From NCBI GenBank assembly GCA_937906165.1, contig CALCYA010000078.1:1-10763 (forward strand): a stretch of DNA of 10,763 nt. Reading direction: 5' to 3'. The position numbers and the translations under genes were made by a program. Each line of letters starts with the position of its first letter. Position 1 is the stretch's first letter. The notes beneath the pieces are model-generated. The model was not told where the DNA came from, did no database searches, and saw only the letters and a list, made by a program, of their open reading frames with translations. Source of the stretch: an uncultured Bacteroidales bacterium. GTDB lineage: Bacteria > Bacteroidota > Bacteroidia > Bacteroidales > Bacteroidaceae. Of this stretch, positions 5,785 to 10,763 are shown piece after piece.

Positions 5785-6232
5785 TGACAGAATGACAACA
5801 AAAAATATAAGACAACTGATTAAGGGTAAAATAAGCCAAGGAATAACAACTCTATTTAGCTTGTCCTGTGTTATCCACACTAAACAACGTGGATTTGATA
5901 TAACATATTATACTGAATGATCTCATATTTGTCATTGCCTTTAGCCCCTTCGGGTGACGAACTTCGTTTCTGAACGAATGTAAATTATTATAATAAGCGA
6001 ATGTAACAAGGATTCATTCTATATTACTCACGAGCGTTACAATAATCGCAAGAGACAAGAATCTCATATTTCGCTATATTTTTGAGATCCCTCGTCGCTG
6101 CGCTCTGTCGGGATGACAGGTTCGCGATTTTGTTGAACTTTTATATCGAATTCACGTTAAATAAATACTGAGCGTGAAAGATTGGCACAAATCCATTCAC
6201 TGAATTACCTTCAATCTTCAGCAAACAGTCAG
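5785..6232. other. Gene-free intergenic stretch with several small hairpins
   Basis: I see no gene here. It holds stems ATCCAC (5873-5878) / GTGGAT (5889-5894) with outer GTTAT/ATAAC, TTCGTT (5963-5968) / AACGAA (5973-5978), and ATCCC (6087-6091) / GGGAT (6110-6114) around a GC-rich CTCGTCGCTGCGCTCTG core that looks like another common bacterial intergenic repeat. The block ATCTCATATTT occurs twice (about 5921 and 6061). Probably accumulated repeat debris between the accessory islet and nspC. Confidence 0.6.
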
Positions 6233-6279
6233 AAAAAACAGATCAGTGCTCCTCTTAATTACAAATAAAAGGAGCACTG
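6233..6279 (-). terminator. Terminator of the uvrD-nspC operon
   Basis: CAGTGCTCCT (6244-6253) and AGGAGCACTG (6270-6279) form a perfect 10-bp stem with a long 16-nt loop. The minus strand continues with GATCTGTTTTTT, giving a T tract, and the hairpin lies about 35 bp past the nspC stop. Confidence 0.8.
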
Positions 6280-6313
6280 GTCTTTTCTTTAGACAACAAG
6301 AAAAGCATTGCCT

Positions 6314-7483
6314 TTAACACATTCTATCCCTGTAATCCTCGTAACGGAACACCTTATACACCTCCAGCTCACCATTCTGGTGCAGGAGAGCGATGCTTGG
6401 GTGGGATATACCGTTGAACATATTTGTCTTTACCGTGGTGTAATGTATCATATCCTCGAACACCACCTTGTCACCTACCTTCAATGGCTGCGGGAACTTC
6501 CAACTGCCCATATAGTCACCGCTGAGGCAGCTGTTACCGCCCAGGCGGTAGATATTCTCCTCGAACGGAGCACCCTTTACTGCATCGGCATCGAGTGACT
6601 CGGCACCGGTGACTGTAGGCTGGTATGGCATCTCAAGACAGTCGGGCATGTGACAGGTGAAACTCACATTGAGGATAGCGGTACGTATGCCTCGGCTCTC
6701 CACAATATCCACCACCTCCGATACCAGTGAGCCTGTCTGCCATGCGAAGGCCGAGCCCGGCTCCAGTATAACCTGCAGGTTAGGGTAACGGCTACGCAAG
6801 CCCTTGAGCAAGCCGATAAGATGCTCCACATCATAGTCCTTGCGTGTCATCAGGTGACCGCCGCCTAAGTTGAGCCATTTTATTTTTGGCAGCCACTTGC
6901 CGAATTTCTCCTCAATATGCACTAAGGTATTCTCCAGCGCATACGAGCTTGACTCGCAGTGGCAATGGCAATGGAAACCCTCGATGCCTGCGGGCAGAGT
7001 CTCGGGCAACAGGTCGGCAGTCACGCCGAAGCGGCTGCCGGGAGCGCACGGGTTGTAGAGCTCGGTCTCAATCTCGGAATACTCGGGGTTGATACGTATT
7101 CCGCAAGATATATCATGCCCGGCATCCTTTGTTGCAGGATAGAAACGCTCGAACTGCGACAGCGAGTTGAATGATATATGGCTGCTGCAACGCATCATCT
7201 CGCCGAACTCCTCGGCAGTATATGCAGGCGAGAAGGCATGTGCCCTGCTGCCGAACTCCTCGAAGGCGAGACGCGCCTCATGGATGGAGCTTGCTGTGAC
7301 GGAGTTTATGTACTCGCGGAAGATAGGGAAGCTCTTCCACAGGGCAAAAGCCTTGAAGGCGAGGATTATCTCCACGCCTGCCTCACGTGCCACACGGCTT
7401 ATGAGCGCGAGGTTCCTGCGCAACAACGCCTCTTCCATCACATAACAGGGTGACGGCACCTTATTTATCATTTCCTTATCCAT
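6314..7483 (-). CDS. nspC: Carboxynorspermidine/carboxyspermidine decarboxylase
   Basis: This is a PLP-dependent enzyme of the alternative polyamine pathway; it removes the carboxyl group from carboxynorspermidine or carboxyspermidine to make norspermidine or spermidine in the cytoplasm. The 389-residue product has the alanine-racemase-like barrel with the PLP lysine in LAFKAFALW (K44), the family stretch GFHCHCHCESSS (169-180), the glycine loop LNLGGGH (204-210), the phosphate-binding EPGSAFAW (241-248) and the active-site cysteine region GGNSCLSGDYMG (C319). Length is normal. Its ATG overlaps the uvrD stop by one base (TAATG), suggesting translational coupling. Met5 (MINKVPSPC) is an alternative start. 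The partner dehydrogenase gene is not in the window; in Bacteroidales it often lies elsewhere. Spermidine is the likely product in this phylum, by inference. Confidence 0.95.
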   Translation of the reverse strand: MDKEMINKVPSPCYVMEEALLRRNLALISRVAREAGVEIILAFKAFALWKSFPIFREYINSVTASSIHEARLAFEEFGSRAHAFSPAYTAEEFGEMMRCSSHISFNSLSQFERFYPATKDAGHDISCGIRINPEYSEIETELYNPCAPGSRFGVTADLLPETLPAGIEGFHCHCHCESSSYALENTLVHIEEKFGKWLPKIKWLNLGGGHLMTRKDYDVEHLIGLLKGLRSRYPNLQVILEPGSAFAWQTGSLVSEVVDIVESRGIRTAILNVSFTCHMPDCLEMPYQPTVTGAESLDADAVKGAPFEENIYRLGGNSCLSGDYMGSWKFPQPLKVGDKVVFEDMIHYTTVKTNMFNGISHPSIALLHQNGELEVYKVFRYEDYRDRMC

Positions 7484-9894
7484 TATCCTATTATCTTTAA
7501 TTTTGCAAATTTAAGAAGCAGTGTCTTCACTCCTGCGTTCTGGAATTTTATTGTAGCCTTTGCGTTCTCTCCCGTGCCCTCTGTCGCATGCACCTCGCCC
7601 ACTCCAAAGCGGTCGTGCTGTACAATCATACCCACACTGAGCGCTGCCGGGTTGCTCTTTGGGGCATAGAAGTCGCGCTCCACGTCCGACACACGGCGCA
7701 GGTTGGCTGGTTTCTGCATAAAGGCCGATGCGTTTATCACGCGCTTGCCCTGCAGTCCGTTCCCATGCGACGAAGCAGGATTGCTTGCCTGTGATGCGTT
7801 CTGCCCCGGGCCATAGCCGTATGACTGGCGGCGGTCTAAAGCGACGCGCTGCGATGCAACCATGCCGTTAGTACGGCTGAACATTCCGCCCGTGCGTGGC
7901 TGTTGCTGCTGCGACGGCTGACGCACACCACCCTGCATGGCAATGTAGCGTGTATCGATCTCCTTTATGAAACGGCTCGGCTCGCAGAAATTGAACTGTC
8001 CGTATTTGTATCGGCTCTTGGCAAAGGAGAGCACGCAGTGGTCCTTGGCACGTGTTATCGCAACATAGAAGAGACGTCGCTCCTCCTCGAGCTCGCGCAA
8101 CGAGTTCTGCGCGCACTGGTTGGGAAAGAGCTCCTCCTCGAGGCCCACGATGAACACCGTGCGGAACTCCAGTCCCTTGGCCGAGTGTATTGTCATGAGA
8201 GTGACACGGTTGCCGTCATCATCCTCTTTGGAGTCGAGGTCGGACATCAGCGACACCTCGGAGAGGAAATCGACGAGTTTGTCGTTGGCGTTACCCTCCT
8301 CGCGGCGCACATCAACAAAATCGGCAATACCGTTCATCAGCTCCTGCACATTCTCCTGACGTGCCTTGCCCTCTACGCTATTGTCGCTGTTGAACTCGGC
8401 AAGCATACGGCTCTCCTGCAACACAAGACGTGCCGTCTCTATGGCATCCTTGTTCTGCGCATAGCCGGCAAAGCGCTCAATCATTGCAGCGAAGAGCTGC
8501 AGCTTGGTAAACGTTCCCTTTGAGACATCCAACGGTGGCTGCATAGGGTCGGCAATGACACTCCAGAAGCTCACGCCACGCTCCATGGCCGCATCCTTAA
8601 CCTTCTGCAAGGTCTTGTCGCCGATGCCACGGGCAGGGAAGTTTATTATACGTTTGAAAGCCTCCTCGTCGTTGCTGTTGCATATAAGACGGAAGTAGGC
8701 GATTATATCCTTTATCTCCTTACGCTGGTAGAACGACAGGCCACCGAAGATGCGGTAAGGGAACGAGCGTTTCCTGAACGCCTCCTCAAATATACGTGAC
8801 TGCGCATTAGTGCGGTATAGAATGGCGAAGTCGCTGTATTGCAGTCCCTCGGTACGGCGCAGTTCGGCAATCTTGTTTGCCACAATCTCACCCTCCTCAA
8901 AGTCGGAGTATGCCGAATAGAGCATCAGCGGAGTACCCTCGCCACGGTCGGAGTAGACAGTCTTCTTTATCTGCTCGCAGTTCCTTGCTATAAGGCTGTT
9001 GGCTGCATTCACAATCATCTTTGTCGAACGGTAGTTCTGCTCGAGTTTGAATATCCTTGCCCCGGCATAACGCTCGGTAAAGCCCAGGATATTGCCGATG
9101 TTCGCACCGCGGAACGAGTAGATGCTCTGCGCATCGTCGCCCACGACACATATTGCCCTGCGGGCCTGTGTGAGCTGCCACACAATGCATCCCTGCACAT
9201 AGTTGGTATCCTGGAACTCATCGACAAGCACATAACGGAAGCGGTCGACATACCGGTCGAGCACCTCGGGCATATCCCTGAAGAGCCTGTAGGTATTCAC
9301 CAGCAGGTCGTCAAAGTCCATTGCATTGGCAAGACGGCACCTCTCGGCATAACGCTTGTATATTTCGTAGGTTGAGGGGATTTTCGCGTGCAGGTCATCG
9401 CGGCGCAGTCCCTGGTCGTTTTCATAGTCCGACGGAGAGATAAGGCTGCTCTTTGCCGACGATATACGCTCCGCCACATTGTTGGGTTTGTAGACCTTGT
9501 CATCGAGCTGCATCTCCTTGATGATGCTCTTGACGAGGCTGCGCGAATCGGCCTGATCATATATAGTGAACTGCGGCGTATACCCTATGTGATGCGCCTC
9601 GCGACGCAGAATCTTTGAGAATACCGAGTGGAACGTTCCCATCCAGAGCATAGAGGCTGCCCTCTCGCCCACACGCGCTGCAATGCGCTCCTTCATCTCA
9701 CCCGCCGCCTTGTTGGTAAAGGTGAGGGCCAGGATAGACCAAGGCTCAAAGCCGTGCTCCAGCAGATAGGCAATCTTGTATGTGAGCACGCGTGTCTTGC
9801 CCGAACCCGCACCGGCAATCACCAGCTGAGGGCCGTCAAGATAGCGCACCGCATCGAGTTGCGCTCCGTTCAGTTCTTCTTCGTAATTAATCAT
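7483..9894 (-). CDS. uvrD: ATP-dependent DNA helicase, UvrD/PcrA type
   Basis: This is a 3'-to-5' superfamily 1A helicase that unwinds DNA in excision and mismatch repair and clears replication conflicts. The 803-residue product has all hallmark motifs: Walker A GAGSGKT (28-34), motif Ia LALTFTNKAAGEMKERI (55-71), motif II DEFQDT (225-230), motif III GDDAQSIYSFRGA (252-264), motif IV QNYRST (286-291), motif V TLMTIHSAKGLEF (565-577) and motif VI LFYVAITRAK (608-617). A Gln/Ser/Gly/Asn-rich linker (about 655-715) leads to a C-terminal Tudor-like domain, VGMIVQHDRFGVGEV...KIIG (754-803), that in PcrA binds RNA polymerase. The length is normal for the Bacteroidetes form. PcrA and UvrD cannot be separated by sequence reading alone. 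It heads a two-gene operon with nspC. Confidence 0.96.
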   Translation of the reverse strand: MINYEEELNGAQLDAVRYLDGPQLVIAGAGSGKTRVLTYKIAYLLEHGFEPWSILALTFTNKAAGEMKERIAARVGERAASMLWMGTFHSVFSKILRREAHHIGYTPQFTIYDQADSRSLVKSIIKEMQLDDKVYKPNNVAERISSAKSSLISPSDYENDQGLRRDDLHAKIPSTYEIYKRYAERCRLANAMDFDDLLVNTYRLFRDMPEVLDRYVDRFRYVLVDEFQDTNYVQGCIVWQLTQARRAICVVGDDAQSIYSFRGANIGNILGFTERYAGARIFKLEQNYRSTKMIVNAANSLIARNCEQIKKTVYSDRGEGTPLMLYSAYSDFEEGEIVANKIAELRRTEGLQYSDFAILYRTNAQSRIFEEAFRKRSFPYRIFGGLSFYQRKEIKDIIAYFRLICNSNDEEAFKRIINFPARGIGDKTLQKVKDAAMERGVSFWSVIADPMQPPLDVSKGTFTKLQLFAAMIERFAGYAQNKDAIETARLVLQESRMLAEFNSDNSVEGKARQENVQELMNGIADFVDVRREEGNANDKLVDFLSEVSLMSDLDSKEDDDGNRVTLMTIHSAKGLEFRTVFIVGLEEELFPNQCAQNSLRELEEERRLFYVAITRAKDHCVLSFAKSRYKYGQFNFCEPSRFIKEIDTRYIAMQGGVRQPSQQQQPRTGGMFSRTNGMVASQRVALDRRQSYGYGPGQNASQASNPASSHGNGLQGKRVINASAFMQKPANLRRVSDVERDFYAPKSNPAALSVGMIVQHDRFGVGEVHATEGTGENAKATIKFQNAGVKTLLLKFAKLKIIG

Positions 9895-9934
9895 CTGGGT
9901 ATAGCGGCATAAAATGCCAATTCAGTATTTCCCG

Positions 9935-9965
9935 CGAAGATACACATAAACAAGCAAAAAACAAA
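9935..9965 (-). promoter_or_regulatory. Promoter of uvrD-nspC
   Basis: On the minus strand TTTG (9965-9962), 19 bp, TATCTTCG (9942-9935) matches the Bacteroidetes consensus at all but one base. It leaves a short leader of about 30 nt before the uvrD ATG. Confidence 0.7.
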
Positions 9966-10002
9966 GCTTGCCTTGATTTTTACAGCTTGGCAGAAGTATG
10001 TG

Positions 10003-10083
10003 CACCAAAGGTGAAGATAGCGAAAAATCGCGATATACACGAACATCACCACAGAAACCTTGTTAGTATAATAAACCAACAAG
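10003..10083 (+). promoter_or_regulatory. Dyad-rich upstream region of sodB (possible operators)
   Basis: Three dyads lie between the uvrD promoter and sodB: CACC-AAA-GGTG (10003-10013), GCGA-AAAA-TCGC (10020-10031), and CTTGTT (10059-10064) / AACAAG (10078-10083) with 13 bp between that contain TATAAT-like 10067-10072. No clean TTTG/TAnnTTTG promoter is found. They may bind a redox or iron regulator or fold in the mRNA. None matches a site I can name. Confidence 0.35.
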
Positions 10084-10090
10084 TACAACC

Positions 10091-10708
10091 ATGAGTGAAT
10101 TAGTAAAGACCACGCGTACCGGATTCCAGATGCCGGTACTCATCTACCCGGCAGGAGCATTGAGCCCGGTGATAAGCCAAGCAACAGTGGAGGTGCATTA
10201 CGGCAAGCACCTGCAGACATACGTCGACAACCTGAACAAGTTTGTCGCCGACACCGAGTTCGAGGGGATGACCCTGCGCGAGATAATCTCCCAGGCACCT
10301 CCGGGGCCACTGCTGAACAATGCCGGGCAGGTACTCAACCACTCGCTCTACTTCGAGCAGTTCACCCCCTACCCTCACGGCAGTAACCTCCCGGGGCATA
10401 ACCTCAAGGAGTTCATACATTTTGACTTCGGCAATTTCGAGACCCTGAAGAAAAAGATGGAGGAGGCCGCAGCATCCCTTTTCGGCAGCGGTTGGGTGTG
10501 GCTTGCGCAGGAAGAGAGCGGCAAACTCAGCATAGTGAGCTGTGCGAACGGAGACACCCCGATACGCCACAGGATGACACCGCTGTACGGCATCGACGTG
10601 TGGGAGCACGCCTACTACCTTGACTACCAGAACCGCCGTGCCGAGCACGTGAAGAAGCTCTGGGATATTGTCGACTGGGAAATGGTAGAGAGCAGACTGA
10701 ATATTTAA
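10091..10708 (+). CDS. sodB: Superoxide dismutase, iron-type (Fe or cambialistic)
   Basis: It converts superoxide to oxygen and hydrogen peroxide in the cytoplasm, a key oxygen-tolerance enzyme in anaerobic Bacteroidales. The 205-residue product has the four metal ligands H36 (VHYGKH), H84 (VLNHSLYF), D169 and H173 (GIDVWEHAYYLDY), plus the conserved active-site tyrosine Y44 (LQTYVDNLN). Gln80 in NNAGQVLNH is at the position typical of the Fe-SOD subclass, so Fe-type or cambialistic use is likely, although Bacteroidales enzymes can use either metal. Position 41 is Leu where E. coli SODs have His, which I have seen in Bacteroidetes. It is divergent from uvrD by 196 bp. No terminator follows; the stop codon abuts the inverted repeat. 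Metal choice cannot be settled by sequence alone. Confidence 0.96.
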   Translation: MSELVKTTRTGFQMPVLIYPAGALSPVISQATVEVHYGKHLQTYVDNLNKFVADTEFEGMTLREIISQAPPGPLLNNAGQVLNHSLYFEQFTPYPHGSNLPGHNLKEFIHFDFGNFETLKKKMEEAAASLFGSGWVWLAQEESGKLSIVSCANGDTPIRHRMTPLYGIDVWEHAYYLDYQNRRAEHVKKLWDIVDWEMVESRLNI

Positions 10709-10763
10709 GGCTCACCTGCAAAGTCTGGGGGCTAAGCAAAAAGTTGAGTGATTTAGGAAAAGA
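10709..10763 (+). repeat. Right copy of the ~55-bp inverted repeat
   Basis: It starts on the base right after the sodB stop codon and runs to the window edge, so it may continue further. It matches 81-138 in reverse complement, with three substitutions and a G-run of 5 instead of 7. In one frame it reads HLQSLGAKQKVE then stop; in the sodB frame it reads GSPAKSGG then stop. Neither reading can be shown to be real. Confidence 0.85.

Noticed and set aside
5871..5879. Perfect DnaA-box-like TTATCCACA
   Set aside because: A single 9-mer with no cluster, no AT unwinding region and no origin genes nearby; it also forms part of a small stem.
3261..6240. Integrative element inserted at tRNA-Leu
   Set aside because: No integrase gene and no second copy of the tRNA 3' end are seen in the window.
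7903..8523. 206-aa open frame opposite uvrD
   Set aside because: It lies wholly antisense to a complete helicase gene in GC-rich DNA, where long antisense frames are expected; no family features.
8839..9375. 178-aa open frame opposite uvrD
   Set aside because: Same reason: a shadow of the helicase coding strand with no start signal or recognisable domain.
10100..10648. 182-aa open frame opposite sodB
   Set aside because: Shadow of the complete superoxide dismutase gene.

Overview
The window looks like a chromosomal piece of a member of the Bacteroidales (Bacteroides/Prevotella-like). Three observations support this. The rplM, rpsI, rpsB and tsf products carry typical Bacteroidetes sequence. 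Promoters match the Bacteroidetes consensus (TTTG / about 19-21 bp / TAnnTTTG) rather than the E. coli -35/-10. The intergenic DNA holds repeat families that I recall from Bacteroidales genomes. No start codon has an obvious Shine-Dalgarno sequence, which also fits.

Layout. Positions 1-232 hold one copy of a roughly 55-bp repeat and the tsf terminator. Positions 233-2882 (minus strand) are a ribosomal/translation operon in the order rplM-rpsI-rpsB-tsf. It has a Bacteroidetes promoter at 3070-3100, a structured leader of about 180 nt before rplM, and a second candidate leader hairpin before rpsB. A divergent tRNA-Leu(CAA) with its own promoter and terminator follows (3138-3304). Positions 3305-6240 form an AT-richer accessory islet. 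It contains a secreted two-part protein of unknown function, tandem 83-bp repeats that carry promoters, an unknown 177-aa protein, a 71-aa two-helix membrane protein resembling immunity family Imm17, and about 760 bp of gene-free, hairpin-rich repeat DNA. Positions 6314-9894 (minus strand) are uvrD/pcrA and nspC, joined by a TAATG stop/start overlap. Positions 10091-10708 are an iron-type superoxide dismutase gene read divergently from uvrD. Positions 10709-10763 hold an inverted copy of the repeat seen at 81-138.

How the genes work together. The core genes serve translation (L13, S9, S2, EF-Ts, tRNA-Leu), DNA repair/unwinding (UvrD), polyamine synthesis (NspC) and oxidative-stress defence (SodB). 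They are housekeeping genes in separate transcription units. The islet between tRNA-Leu and nspC is the accessory part. Its two downstream genes share one promoter that lies at the end of the tandem repeats, so they may be a functional pair, but nothing in the sequence fixes what they do.

The least ordinary structures are the inverted repeat bracketing nearly the whole window, the promoter-bearing 83-bp tandem repeats, and a 220-bp element (5529-5749) that can fold into a nested set of long stems. I found no complete insertion sequence, integrase, CRISPR array or recognisable toxin domain.
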